A DNA stretch of 64,000 bases, from positions 7,192,001 through 7,256,000 of the forward strand of contig OU452204.1 of the NCBI GenBank assembly GCA_911728435.2. Reading direction: 5' to 3'. Below the pieces are notes generated by a model that was given only the letters and a program-made list of their open reading frames with translations, did no database searches and was not told the DNA's origin. This document shows positions 30,540-43,310 of this stretch, one piece after another. This DNA is from Apoderus coryli. Taxonomy: Eukaryota; Arthropoda; Insecta; Coleoptera; Attelabidae. Position numbers and translations under genes: made by a program. Within the stretch, counting starts at the first letter, position 1, and every line of letters begins with the position of its first letter.

Positions 30540-32572
30540 ATGTCATTCACCAAAAGAGAGCTGTTTAGCGTTTGGTCTCAACAAAAATCCGTAAACGCTA
30601 AAAATGGTGCAGTATTGCAGAATGTCAGCAATAAACTCAATTTAGAGGAAGGTCAGGATGCAGAATATTGCAAAATAAAACAAAAGGTTAATTCATTTAA
30701 TAGTGCGGTGGCGAAAAAGTGGAGAGAGAGTAATCGAGGTCAAAAGCTATTTGAAGATAGGGAAAATGAGTGGCTTAATGGTAAAATCACATTTAAAGAA
30801 ATTGATTTGACTTTACCTAATACCCGTATCAGTAAAAAAAGAGGGCGCCCAAGCAAAGAATTTCAAGACCTTGGGGCAAAAAGTAAAAGGCAAAAAATTT
30901 TGCCGCTTTTAAAAAATTATAAAAGGCATGAATTATCCTTTGCCATGCGTAGAAGTCTGGAGTCATCAGGGCGAAGAGATGCTTCGCGAATGGTAAAAGA
31001 AGTTTCCAAGTATTCTCCGAATAGGGCAACAAAAATAAAAAAAGCCTATCAATTGCCAAACAAGCTGCCAGTCAAGTATACCCCAGAAGAAGCTTTGGCA
31101 TTGTATGTTGATGCACAATTAACAAAGAAGTCATATTTATTGATGCAACAAGGGGCTAAAATACGAACGGCAAATATTTATCCCAACTACAATATCCTTT
31201 TAGAAGCTAAGAAGAAATGCTTTCCTAATGAAAATTTTATTATAGTTTCGGATACAGTGGCAGAAGTGAAATTACAGCAACTTGTTGACCACACAGTTAA
31301 TAGGATTGTGGAGGTGCAAAAAAACATTTTTGAACGGTGCTCATTAAATTTTTCAGATGTCACAATTTTTTAAAAGTGGGGTTGCGATGGCAGTGGTGGC
31401 CATTCTACGTACAAACAAGGATATTGTAAACAAGAAGACAGAGTGGCAAAGGATGATTCTAATTTGTTTTCAGTGTGTCTAGTTCCACTACAAATGGTCA
31501 CATCTTGTGGCAAAATCCACGTCCTTCATCTGTACGATATTGCAGACCCATTAAAATTCTTTTTGAAAAGGAGACTGCCGAATTGTCAAAAAGAGAAATT
31601 GAAAACGTGAAAAACCAAATCAAATGCATTCAACCAACTAAAATTACGTTTGTAAATAAGGAAGTACGTATCAAGCATGATTTTAAACTCACGATGATAG
31701 ACGGCAAAACGTTTGGTGTAATAAGCGGTTCTTCCACTCAAACATGTGGCATATGTGGTGCTACGCCAAAAATCATGAACAATCTTAAAAAAATTTGGAG
31801 CCTCGTGTCCGATCCTTTAATGTATGATTACGGTATTTCAAGTTTACACGCGTGGATTAGGTGTCTTGAGTGTTGTCTTCACATTTCGTATCGAATCCCT
31901 CTACAAAGATGGCAGATACGGGAGCCGTATGAAAAGATACAAGTGAAGGAAAGGAAGAAACATATACAAGAACAACTTAAAGTAGAAATGAATTTACTGG
32001 TTGATATTCCTAAACAGGGACACGGCACAACCAATGATGGTAATACATCACGAAGATTTTTTCGCAACTATGCATTGGCCTCTAGGATAACAGGATTAAA
32101 TGAGGATTTTTTGAAACATCTTTATGTGATTTTAACAACAATTTCTTGTGGATATAATATTAACATAGATGCATTTTCAAATTACTGTCAAGAAACGGCA
32201 CAAATGTTTGTTAGTATGTATCCCTGGTACAATATGCCCTCCTCTCTCCATCGCATATTAATTCATGGTGCTGATATAGTCAAAGTTGCCGCTTTACCTA
32301 TAGGAATGTTTTCCGAAGAAGCTCTGGAATCTCGCAATAAAGACTTAAGAAGATATCGAGAGCTTTATAGCAGAAAATTTTCTAGACAGGATACAGTAAG
32401 AGATATATTCACGTGTCTCCTGGTTTCGTCTGACCCTTACATTTCGGCTTTATCCAAGCGTATTGGTACTCCCTCTACAAAAGCACCACTTAAATTGCTT
32501 AAGGAACCAAATTTTGCCAGTGCCACAGATTTTGAGATTGAAAATGAAAACAGTGACTCAGAATACTTATAA
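30540..32572 (+). pseudogene. RAG1/Transib-type transposase, one stop and one frameshift
   Basis: The first frame (30540-31373, 277 codons) holds an N-terminal region with a basic KKRGRPSKEFQDLG motif and a long helical part. An in-frame TAA (31371-31373) is followed in the same frame by KWGCDGSGGHSTYKQ, with the first catalytic Asp at 31386-31388. A one-base frame change near 31483-31497 leads into the second frame, to 32572. This frame has NGHILWQNPRPSSVRYCRP, FKLTMIDGK (second Asp), CGICGATPK (Cys-x2-Cys zinc site), LHAWIR, and HRILIHGADI with GMFSEEALESRNKDLRRYRE, the third acidic residue being Glu. The spacing and the SEE...E..NK..RR.R block correspond to the RAG1 core, where the same Glu motif and Cys pair occur. 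Total length, about 675 codons, is normal for the family. Only two lesions suggest a recently lost transposase. Terminal repeats were not found. Confidence 0.85.
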
Positions 32573-33156
32573 GCAATGCCACAAAAACTAATTTATTTTC
32601 CTATCTAAAATTCTTTTTTTTTTACTTATGTTAAAAATAAGCGTTTATTAACAAATTTATTTTTTGTTTTGAAAACTAAGATAATGTTTTTCGTTGTTTA
32701 ATATTAAAAAATAAAATAAAATTTTCAAAAACGTAAGGCGTACATTTTTTTTTTGCTAATAATAACCCTAACCAAAGTTCGACAAAATCGGACAAAGAAT
32801 ACGATATTTAAAACACCGTTTTTTGAATGTTTAACAACCTGTATCTTAAAAACTAAACATTTCCGGTTTTACATTTACATGATCTTTTTATCTTAGAGTT
32901 ACCCAAGGATTATCAATCATAAGTACCGGCATTGAATTAATATACATATAATATAAATTATAATATAGGATTTTCTCTCTTGTTTTATTTTTATCCCGCT
33001 AAAGTTAGTTCTACAAGCGACAATCATATTTTTCTATATTTCTTATTCACTATTTAACTTTTTTTACCAATATTAAATACTTTATAATGTGTAACTTGAC
33101 TAATTTGTCAAGAAATTTAATACTATATTTATTTCTCCCTAGAATCAACAAAATGA
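32573..33156. other. AT-rich spacer, no gene seen
   Basis: Probably holds the 3' untranslated region of the RAG1-like element. ACCCTAACCAAAGTTCGACA and nearby strings show no inverse partner that I could find upstream of 30278. Confidence 0.45.
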
Positions 33157-33625
33157 CCTATGTGCGACGGTCAGAAAAATCTTCCATTCCCTATACTTCT
33201 GGACGAAAGTGTGTACTACAGTAGACAGGTGGATATTTATAACTTTAGCATTGTTACTGGTGATTCACATGCTAATCTTACTCCACATAATGTTAGATGT
33301 TTGGCCTGCACAGAAGATAAATACTTAAAAAGATCTAATGAAATTGCGAGCGAAGTATTTTATACCCTCAATAATACAAATTTGGATGGTAAAACGATAG
33401 TAAACTTTTAGCTGACGGATGTGGAGGGCAAAATAAAAACACTATGCGGTTAGCAATGTGCTTGAAATGGATCAGTACTACAAGTCTTTCCGAAATGAAG
33501 TTGGTTTTTCCAGTCGTTGGCCACTCCCGATAGAGTTTTTGCGCGAACTGAAAAAGACAAGGAAAAGAAACAAATCGTTAATCCAAATGAATATCTTGAA
33601 ATATTTAAAATGCATTGTTTTATTT
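33157..33625 (+). pseudogene. transposon-derived 'GCGGQNKN' family protein, C-terminal part
   Basis: The frame from 33160 reads MCDGQKNLPFPILLDESVYY, SRQVDIYNFS and SNEIASEVFYTLN. After a small frame change near 33405 comes LADGCGGQNKNTMRLAMCLK, then FPVVGHS and DRVFARTEKDKEKKQ in a third frame. These blocks, in this order, define a widespread insect and hydrozoan transposon-encoded family with an apparent RNase-H-like fold (the Asp of 'aDGCGGQNkN' being a likely catalytic residue). I recognise the family but not an agreed name. At least two frame changes and the missing N-terminal half make it inactive. Confidence 0.65.
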
Positions 33626-34700
33626 TACAAACCCCACTAACTCCTTATCCATAAATATCAAAATCCCTTAAATCCAATATTTGGTAACAAACTCCCCTAA
33701 GTCCATATTTTGTTTGTAAATTTCAGCGATACTATAGAAAATATATTGAAAAAAAGCCATTATTATCGTCGTATGTAACTAATAGATATACCGGGTATTC
33801 GATTAAGGGTTGACAGGTAGCATATCTCAGGAAATAATAGTCGTAGGACAATGGGAAAAAAATTCTCTTAGGGAAATTGACCATGGGACATCGCTGGAAA
33901 TAGTTGTTTAGTTCCTAACTATACCGCTAGCGGTAATAGATACAGTAATGCGAAAATTGCATTTTTATTGAAAATTTCGCAATATAAGTTAAAAAAACAA
34001 TACCAATAGTAATGCTACTGAGATTCGGCATCTTTTTGGTGTATCACTTTTTATTGTGTGGCTTGAAACAAAGGCAGCAGGCAAGGACGAAATTTTACCT
34101 ATGATAATGTCTATAACTTTGGTTTGGCTTAACCGAATTTATCAATCTAATTTTTGTTTAAGAATTGAAGCCTTGCTGATGAAGAAAAAAAATATTTCAA
34201 ATAATAATTGTTTTTTGGGGGTCCGCTAGATGGCGATATTTGCAACGCCTAAACTTGTTTTGCTTTTTCTTTAAAAACTTAAATGGAATGATACAAATAT
34301 TTTATCAAAGATGAAAAGTAAATTGAATTTGCAACAAAAAAGTCCAAAACCGCACGTCAAAATCTTTATTCGTTTCAAAGTTATGACCAAAAGAATGTTG
34401 TTCACCAAAATTCGTTGAAAAATCATGTATCTTTAATTTTCCGTGATCAAGGATGCCATGGGAAATAAAGAAATCGGTTTAAACTTTATTAAACTGATAG
34501 TTTAACAAATAAAAATAATGAAACATCCATTAAAATTACCAAAATGCAGAGCTTTCATAAAATTTGTTAAAAGAGGTAAGTAGATCGAGATACCCATGAA
34601 ACAAAATTGGCAAGTTTCCATAGAGGCAAATAAACAAACGCGAATATGCTGCTAAATACCCTGACCGAAGATACCATAGCAGAAAGTGTTCTGTCGGTTA
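33626..34700. other. no gene recognised; remnant of a dispersed repeat
   Basis: ACCGGGTATTCGATTAAGGG at about 33790 looks like the end of a repeat, and the section to about 34640 reads as non-coding repeat DNA. No open frame can be assigned. Confidence 0.45.
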
Positions 34701-34970
34701 GTAGTCCGTTTACGAGAAACGGGAAGTGTAAGTGGCACTTTCAGAAGCCGATTTTGACAGGAAGCGCATAGACTTTTGTTATTGGCTGAGAGATATGTGC
34801 ACGAAAATCCGCAATTTCCGTCACATATTTTATGGACTGATGAATCCAGTTTTTCTAGTTGTGGTAGTGTTAATTTTACGAAATCAAATATCAATACAAA
34901 GTCACTTTCATTCATTTTTAATGCTAAATCGATTAAATCAAATTAAAGATTTTTTATTGGAAAAAAATTA
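34701..34970 (+). pseudogene. DUF4817-type (mariner-related) transposase fragment
   Basis: One frame (34732 on) begins ALSEADFDRKRIDFCYWLRD. The neighbouring frame continues with RYVHENPQFPSHILWTDESS and FSSCGSVNFTKSNIN. This is the section around the first catalytic Asp (in WTDES) of DUF4817-bearing insect transposases, preceded by the usual 'ls..D...R..FC.W' helix. Only about 85 codons remain, with one frame change near 34790. Open frames on the opposite strand here are shadows. Confidence 0.65.
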
Positions 34971-37224
34971 AAAAAGATTCTTAATGTTTTTTGTCATATT
35001 CAAGGAATGAACACTTATAATTTAACGCAAAATCAAAAATTCAATAGTACCTATACACATATTTGAAATAAGTAATCATTTGAAACCATATTAGTCGAAT
35101 TAGTAATTCCCATTAGTATAACTTAAAATTTTCGAAAGACTATTTGCCTATGCTCTTGCACATGATGCATATTTTCTGATCAGCCTCGAAAAGTTTATAA
35201 TAAAAGTTTTCCAATCTTATGTAGACACATTGTAATTTAAATTTTATTAGGACCTTATATTTTAACAAAATATTGAAACAAATGGGTATTACAGTCAGAA
35301 AGTGTAGCCTATCTCTCTACCTATAACCTGTATAATAATAAAATATCGTTTCACTCAGAGACATCTATATTCCATATCCAATACTGAATTTGTATTGACT
35401 ACCTATTACGCTGCGACTAGACACATAATAAGTACTCTATCTATACCTATTTTACAGCTACATTATTGAGTTGACGGTGGCGTGTAGATGGTGCCACTTG
35501 AACTAGACAGTTTTAAAAATATACTTAACGTTAAACAAAAATTCATAAGAAAAGAGTCATTATATGATTCTTGGAATTAGGTTTGCCAGCCGCTCTAAAT
35601 TTGGGAAAATCGTTGTGTATGTACATCAAGTTACTTAATACTACATTAAGATATTAATTACAGAAGAAACTCTGAACGACAGAAAGGGTTGCGCTGACAA
35701 AGATGGATCCTTCTAGTGGAGCCAATTTACACCCCTTTACAGCCAAATTCAAAATTAAATTATTAAGTATTTTTTATATTAAAAATAAAACTTTTATATA
35801 ATTTTTACGCACAATATTTTGTTATCAAAAAGAAATTGAGATCGAATGGAATATATCAATACATTTCTTGCATCTCTATGACCCAGTTCTTAGAACTTTT
35901 TTTATTATTATTGAAATTGTAGCACGTCTGCACATATTGTTACTCGAACGGGATCATTGAACTTTTATTATTATTATTGAAATTGTAGCCCGTCTGGTGA
36001 GGACGGTAAAAAATCAATATTCGAATGCCAAATGTGTCAACGTGTGTCATTTAAAACAATTCTGCCAGATTTAGTTCATGTGAATAGTAAAATAAAAAAT
36101 AAGTACAAATTAGTTTAGAATGTTTTAATATTTGTTATATTATTGTGGGAGTTGAGTAAATTAAATGTCTTGGAAAATCAAGTATCTAATAATATTCTAT
36201 GTGTAAATCTATTGTGTAATGTGTGGATTTATTGAGGCAAATGTGCTGGAATATGTTTATGGTGAAAATCTTGAAATAAAGTGTGGCATCACCGAATTTC
36301 TCATCTTTTCTTGATTGTTGCCAGATTTCGAATGAATTGAAATGAATGAAATAAAAATAATATGGAATTTTTTGAAGGACCAAATGATTTTAGCAAAATA
36401 ACATAAAATAAACTTGGGGAAATAAAGTTTATGTTTAATGAAGCATCTGCGCGTGTATCGGGTGTAAATAGATTTCGAATTAATTATGGTATTGCAAGAA
36501 TAAGAATTTCAAAAACAGTCTGGTAGCCGAGTATTGTTAGTTGGTATGTTGTTGAAGCGAGTAGATTCCATAAGAATAATACACAAATCTGTTTTCTTTT
36601 CTAATTGCTTTACTTTAATGAAAAAAGTTACGATTTGGGAACTATTTTAAAAATGTTTCTCTTCAAAGAACCCTCAACAAAAGTAAACGTTGCATTGCGC
36701 TGACTATTTAAACGTATGTTAAAACAAATGGTATATTTTACACTTTTTTTTGATTGTCAGAAATCCGTGGCGAACTTTACCCTGTTTTCGTTGAAGATTA
36801 GAGTGAATACGAGAAGAGGGTTTTATTATAGTTAATGATTTATATTTTTTATTTATACCACACACTTTACATTTATTATCAGTTTTATGAAATATTTAAG
36901 AGCAGTCGGCGATAATATGAATTTTGTTCCATTGTCACAAAGACAAATCGTATAATTTTTGCACAGGCTTCGCTTTTTTCGGGATGTTTTATTATTACAT
37001 GTTGTACTCAATCATTTGAAACAGATTTTTTTGAAGGCCTCTCATGAGCTGTTTTTTTTCTGCCACATCACTTTTAACTCGAATAGCCAACTAAGATTTA
37101 AAATTCATCTGTGTCATATTTAAATTACTTACTTATGGCTTAAGGCATTGACGAACAACGGTCAACACCATTATTTGCCTCTTATGTTTTTTCTATAATT
37201 CGCAATAGCAAAATTCGTTCTATC
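34971..37224. other. AT-rich stretch, no gene recognised
   Basis: No recognisable coding region on either strand. A tandem duplication of about 37 bp containing ATTATTATTGAAATTGTAGC is at 35896-35932 and 35958-35994. Confidence 0.5.
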
Positions 37225-37355
37225 CAATAATCATTTTTTTCTTGATTTTATTGAGAAATGTGTCACAATCACGAATTTCTGATGTTCTAAACTAAAGGTG
37301 TAACTTCGTGTTTGTGACACATTCCTCAAAAAAATCAAAAATAGAATAATGAACA
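37225..37355. repeat. imperfect inverted repeat (hairpin)
   Basis: GAGAAATGTGTCACAATCACG (from 37251) pairs with the inverse ending at about 37327, with two mismatches. Weaker pairing extends outward through CTTGATTTTATT. It lies entirely within a short open frame on the minus strand, which is therefore probably not a gene. Confidence 0.8.
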
Positions 37356-37951
37356 TTCGAAAATAATTAACTTTCAATAGCGCAAATGAAAAATTAGTAC
37401 AACTGATAACAGTGGTAAACAGATTCATCACGGCGCGCGTTTATGTTTAGACAATGTTTAAAATAATTGTTTTAAACTTGTTTCAAATTTTCAGTAATGT
37501 TTTAAACAGATTTGTTTTACCCGGTTTAAACAGCGTTTATTTGGAATCAGTTTCATCTCAAATAAGTGGTGGTTTATTTAATCTGTAAAATAACATGGCA
37601 TACCTAAATTAAAAAAAAAAACACATGGCAATAAAACAGACACAAAAACCATAATTCGCTATAAATACTAAAAATAATACTTAAAACTGATGGCAAAAAA
37701 AAAAAAATTTAAAAAGCAAAAAAATCAGGGTGGTTCCATTTAAAAAAACATCAGTTTGGTTCATATTTTGAAATTAAAGATACGCCTGTGGACTCCATAT
37801 AAAAAGTTCTATCAAACACCGTTGATATATTTCCGGGACACGAGAGGATCCGAAAAGTGAGTTTTTTTGAATTTGGTCCTGTATGTCGAAAACTACATGT
37901 GTTACCCAAAATATGATTAGGACATCGTGAGTTACACAAAAAAGTAGCAAC

Positions 37952-38318
37952 GTGTCACAAAAACCGGATCCCGCTAACTTCGCAATATTGATTATTGATT
38001 ACCATGAAAAGACTAAACCAATCACGGGCGAATATTATTCACAGCTGTTGGACAGATTTGACACTGTTTTAAAACAGAAACGACAGCATTTAGCGAAGAA
38101 AAAAGTGTTTTTTCAATGCACGGGTGCATACCTGTGTAGTCACCATAGCAAAAATTCATCAGGGGTACTGGTACCTCATCCACCATATTTTCCAGATTTA
38201 GCCCCCTCAGACTATTTCCTGTTCCCAAGCCCCTTCGATTCGGGTCAAATGAGGTTATCGATGAAACAAACGCCTATTTTGAGGGCCTTGAGGAATCTGA
38301 TTATTTAGAAGACATAAA
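37952..38318 (+). pseudogene. mariner (DD34D-like) transposase C-terminal fragment
   Basis: The frame reads ILIIDYHEKTKPITGEYYSQ, then LDRFDTVLKQKRQHLAKKKV, then HPPYFPDLAPSDYFLFP with the third catalytic Asp in 'APSDYFLFP'. The 'ITGEYY' and 'SPDLAPSDY' blocks identify the mariner family proper. The second Asp motif, normally 'hDNA..H', reads CTGAYLCSHH here after a local frame disturbance, and the tail (DSGQMRLSMKQ...) is out of frame. The first half of the gene is absent. Confidence 0.85.
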
Positions 38319-38339
38319 CATGTTGGACTAAACAACATG

Positions 38340-39400
38340 TTTCTATTTTTTATGTGGAGCCAGCTAAAAGAGATTATGTAGAAAATAAAATGATTTTTTG
38401 GCAAAGTCTCGTCACGGTCTTCATCAAACCATCCTCGTATATGGAACGTGAAAATAGTTTACATAAGAACTTACAAAATACAAAATTAAAACATTTAAAT
38501 TCGTATTATACAATTTAGGTAGGTATGCCTATATAGTATATAGAATATATTTTAATAGATTAAGAATGGGACACAAAACATGTTTTATTTTTATTTTACT
38601 TTAAGTGCTTGAAAACGTCAATGAAGCAAATGTTGCGCATAGCACTACACATTTGTTAGATGTTTATAATTGTGATAATCAGGAGCGTAGCAAAAAACTA
38701 TAATAGGTACTAATGTGTGAAACTCTTTAAAAGTTATGACTAGTAGTGTTAAGCAAGAAATCTAGTTAAAAAACGCCTTTTCAAGCCCGATGGTCGGGTC
38801 TCTTAACATCAAAATGGTCTGAAAGCGTCGATGGAATATCACTTCATATTTACTTAAATAAGTATACCAGCGATGAAAAAAAGTTACACATAAATATTGT
38901 ATAGATTTAAGTGCTCTATCGTTTGATATGTAACATTGGTATTTTCTATTTATGATTTTTGTTAAATTTTGACAGGCCGCTATTTTAAAATTAACTTTCC
39001 GGTGTCAACCGCCAAGGCGCTCAAGCGAGACATTGACCTAGCAGAAAAATATATATATATTAAAATCTACTAAAAATAAATATACTTGAAAAAAAAAAGA
39101 TTAACAAAAAATAAACTAAAAACTTGATATTCCGTGTTTCAGTCCTTTAAATAAGGCCCTTTTAACGTCCTCGTAGATCACGTTAAAACTAAACGTGACA
39201 TTTTCAACTAGAATTTATATAAAAAACCTGATTAACACATGTCTGCATGCACATGATGATGATGCTAATGAAATCACTGTTGCTTGCTTAATCAAGTTAA
39301 AAGGTAGGTTTTAATCTCTTTTACACAATAATTTGATAAACAATGCTTTTAGTACGTACCGGTGGATTTAAACTGGAAATCAATGAAATAATACTTAAAA
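38340..39400. other. no gene recognised
   Basis: AT-rich, with short simple tracts such as (TA) at about 39051-39060 and A-rich runs. It probably includes the mariner 3' flank. Confidence 0.5.
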
Positions 39401-39625
39401 AGAATCGGTTGTGTCGCCCCAAAACTTTCCCGACACCATATAATATAATCAAAAATATACGACCTTCGTAACGAAACAGAATTTTAATAATAATAATTAT
39501 TATAATTGTATTACTTTCATTATTTCCAATAAACTAACTAAACAAACTAACTACTTTATTCGAAAATGAAAAAAAAAATGCGAGAGCTGGGAATCCAACC
39601 CATAACCTTCCGCATGCATCAATGT
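39401..39625 (-). mobile_element. tRNA-derived SINE, second copy
   Basis: Matches the SINE at 16681-16853 over the body (ACACAACCGATT end; TAGTTTATTGGAAATAATGA; GAATAAAGTAGTTA) and the distal tRNA-like part (GGTTATGGGTT, B box decayed to GGTTGGATTCCC). The A-box half of the head is missing. An insertion of about 75 bp, including a TAATAATAATTATTATAATT tract, lies in the body relative to the first copy. Confidence 0.7.
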
Positions 39626-41329
39626 GGTAAAGTATACTCAAGTACATATTATATTCTTATAAGAACTACCTAACTGTGTGGAAGACACCGTAGTAACTAT
39701 GTCCCCAAAAATGTTGCATCAAATTCCAATTTCTTTTATGATTATAAAGAAAAATGAAATTTATTGACACAGTTAGTTTTTGCTTGTCTAAAAATTAAAA
39801 AGGATAGTTTCTCTTATTCAATAAATAGTTGAAAAAAATTGTTTGAAAAAGTTGTTCAGTTTTACAATTTATATCAAAATTAATTCTGTCAATCTACAAT
39901 TATTACTCTTTTTTTTTTTGTAGACTAGATCCTGTATATTAACCTCGATGTAGCAGCATTATTTGATTCTACTTAATCCCACATGTTTAATGTCTATTTT
40001 CGCATATATATTGGTTATTTTAATTATTTAGTATTAATTAGATGTTTCAGAGCTAGCCAGTACATGTAATTTTGCGATAGGTCTAACAGTTCGTTATTTA
40101 TAAAAAATAAATAAAAACTGAAGTTTTCCACCATTTTTGGAGTGCGATAACTCCGTAACGTGAAGATGTGACCTGATGTTTATAAGACTTATTTTCACTA
40201 AGGAATGACCCCTCAATTAGTAGATTTCCAAAAAAAATCGAAATTTTTTATGCAGTTCTTTATTTCATGACCCCTGAACCCTAAAAATGACCTCTGTTCA
40301 AAAGTTTATAAAGTTTATATATATATATATATATATATAGGATATAACAAATTTGGATGCACGTTCGAGACCGCATTTTTTGACCAATGAAAACAAAATT
40401 TGGTTAAAAAAATCGGGTATGTCAATATCTCGATTAAGTTTGTTGGCGGTTGAAATGGCAAACTGTTTTGGTTATATTTTATCTCTCAAAATATTCTATT
40501 ATTTATTTGTGTCAGTGTAGACTAAGTAAAAAATATGTAAATCCAAAAACCTACTTTTCCCATTGCAGCGTTCGGACATAAACAAGACTTACTTCTCAGA
40601 TTATTTTCAAGTTTTGATAAAGATAATATTCTATTAGATATTTATACTGTTTTGTTAACGATTGATTATGTTAACGATTGATTATAAGTTTTCCATAACC
40701 TTTGAATTTGTTTATTGTTTTTTCACTTTCTTCACTTCTTTATTGGCCGCAACTGCCAAGGCTATTTGGCCAATTTGAATTTATTAAACATCTCTCACGT
40801 ACAAGAGTACATTAGGTTGCATTGTAGCCCTGTCAAAATTTTGTCAAATTGTTAATATGAATTTTTGAACATAAAGAGTTCTTGCATTGTAAGGAAAAAA
40901 ATCTCTCTTCTTGGGTAAAGGCAACAACGCGCACGATCGATTAAAGACGTTGACGCTTCACGTCGCTCACCTCCATTTGTTGTTGGTCGTTGTATAGGGG
41001 AAAGGGGGGTAAGTTGGCGAAGTTAAGCCCGATATCCAATTTTCACATACTTGTTTTTAATTATAAATAAATATTTATTAATATTTTGAACACTATTTGT
41101 CTTAGTAATTAACCAACACAATATTCTAGCTGTAGCTAAACAGATTTTTTGTATTTTCTTTTTTTTTTTTAAAGAAAGGTTGATAAGTTGACGAACTGCA
41201 TTGGGTAAGTTGACGAAACATACATCTCAAATGAGAAAATAAGAATATAAATTCAAAAAAATAACAAATTCTAACTAAAAAAACTTTGGTATATAAAAGG
41301 AGAAAATTTGAAAGTTTTTTCAATATTTA
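39626..41329. other. no gene recognised
   Basis: AT-rich, with a (TA) microsatellite and a repeated 'GGGTAAGTTGACGAA'-type string (41010-41026 and about 41203-41218). The latter adjoins the pogo fragment that follows and may be its 3' flank. Confidence 0.45.
40316..40339. repeat. (TA)n microsatellite
   Basis: A run of about twelve TA dinucleotides. Confidence 0.97.
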
Positions 41330-42075
41330 AAGTTCCCAAGCCCAAGTTTTTTTTTAATTTCTTCTGAGTCAAGATCGGTGCATTCAGAATGAGCTCATTT
41401 AAAACACATATTACATCGAAACCATAACTCATTGTTTTTACCTTCATAATTACAAATTAAACAGAGTTTGTCGTCTTCTTCATTCTCTTTTGTGTTTGTG
41501 TTTTGTGTTTTTCGTTTTATTTTGTTTTACTATTTTGTCATCTTTATTTTCTTTTGTGGTTTTTAGCTTATGTAACCATTCAAATGACTTTAATTGTTTT
41601 TTTCGTTCTTTGTCTATTTTGTTGCTGTTTTTCTTCCAACGCATCTTTTACCGATGTGCCGGAAAGTATCAGAGAAGATAGTTTTTTTCTACAATGTCTA
41701 TTTTTAATGACGGATTGTGGTAGAGGAGGTAATCCAAATGTTGTTTTGATGGTTTGGCTTTCCTTGTTTGGGCTTGGTCGCGGTTTCAATATATTACAAT
41801 TTGAAGTTGAAAGCATTGAGTTCTGGTTGGCAAACATCTTCTATTAATATTGGAGTTAATTCTCGTTCTGTTGTTTTTGATATTTCTAAATCAAGTTCGG
41901 TGAATATTTGAGAGTCAAATGGTTCTATACCAGTTGCTCTAAAACCACTTATGGCGTTCGCAAACTGTTGCAACTTTCAAATATGCTTTTCGAAAAATAG
42001 AGGCTATATCATGTAAAGTCATAGCTTTAACGGGATTCTTTGGAAAGAAGTCATCGCAGGCTCTGCTATATGCAG
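41330..42075 (-). pseudogene. pogo/jerky-like transposase C-terminal region with Cys/His finger
   Basis: Reading leftward from 42075: NPVKAMTLHDIASIFRKAYL, then after a frame change NAISGFRATGIEPF and LDLEISKTTERELTP. Next comes an open frame (41837-41580) with SLILSGTSVKDALEEKQQQ, the 'ilT.tP.k..le' spacer. Lower down NNELWFRCNMCFKWAHSEC gives a PHD-like Cys/His cluster, the C-terminal zinc finger found in many insect pogo-superfamily transposases. The DDE catalytic part is absent. At least two frame changes are present. T-rich plus-strand frames here (41490-41847) are antisense shadows. Confidence 0.7.
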
Positions 42076-43310
42076 TTTTTAAAGGCCCGTACAGATGCCA
42101 TCAACGGATAATGGCAACACCGCAATACAATTACTAAATCAGTCTACTATACATACTCGGCCGGTGAGCGGTCGCAACGAAAATATTTTTAAACTATTTT
42201 GTAACATAGAATTCTAAATTTTAATTTGTTTTAATATTCGAGTTTTTGATAGCAAATACATAACCGTCTGTTCACAAATAAACACCAAAAAATAAAACTG
42301 ATAATCGCTTTGTAGATATAACATACTTACCTGTACAGGCTATCAACTCTATTATATACCAATAAACCTTCCCTATCCAATAAGAACCACCCTGTGCTTA
42401 CTATAATAGCAGTCATGATGTTTTGTCACAACTAATCTAATAGATATTATTGAATAAGATAGCACGCCGCTGGACTTTCACGTAAATTTAAAATATACAG
42501 TTAAATGGTTACTCTACCTACATGGATATAATATGTTTAGCTTTATACTCAGTCTAGAAACAAAACTAGTAAGTCGCGCATGTCAGTTACGACATTATTT
42601 TCAAACAATATTTAATTTTTAAATAATAATAAATAACGAATAGATATTTACTAGTTAATCGTAATCATATGAATACATAAGTAGGCGTACGGAACAATTT
42701 TGAAATTATTGATTCCTCGCAGGTGGCACAATTTATGAAATATTTTATCAATTTTATACCTACTCACACATTTTCGACGTAATAATGGCAATAACTATTG
42801 GTTGCTTTTGTGTCAAAAACTAATATATCTTGATCTATAAAAATATAGTGCGGAATGCATATTGGTTTTAATAATCTCTTCAGGTGAGGATTTTCATTTT
42901 AAATTTTAATAAAATAGTAATAATAATATTTATTTACCCAAAAATATTTCATACAAAGTTATTATATTTTTGTGATATATGATATAGATAAGTACAATTT
43001 TTATACGAACATACTAGTTATTAGTTTGAACAAACAAATAAAGATCATTCCACAGAAACCAACTGAAAGATTTGTGTGTGGATTCTGATTTTTGTTCGTT
43101 TGTTGTTCTGCGTACAGTATACCTGAGATTAATTTGTAAACATACTTATATTATTTTATGCAATACTCCAAAAAACAAAACTCCACCCCCTGAACCCAAA
43201 ATGCCACACATATATACAAAAACACAACAATCAATGGAGTAGAAGAGGCGAAAATCAGATATTCAATACATTGGCAATATTGGAATTAAAAACCTAATTA
43301 ACAATATCAT
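42076..43310. other. AT-rich stretch, no gene recognised
   Basis: No assignable frames or repeats beyond simple AT-rich tracts. Confidence 0.5.

Noticed and set aside
37231..37431. A 66-codon minus-strand gene
   Set aside because: Most of it is an inverted repeat, and the peptide is low in complexity.
41490..41847. Two T-rich plus-strand frames coding for a hydrophobic Phe/Cys-rich protein
   Set aside because: They are antisense to a recognisable pogo-type C-terminal region on the minus strand.
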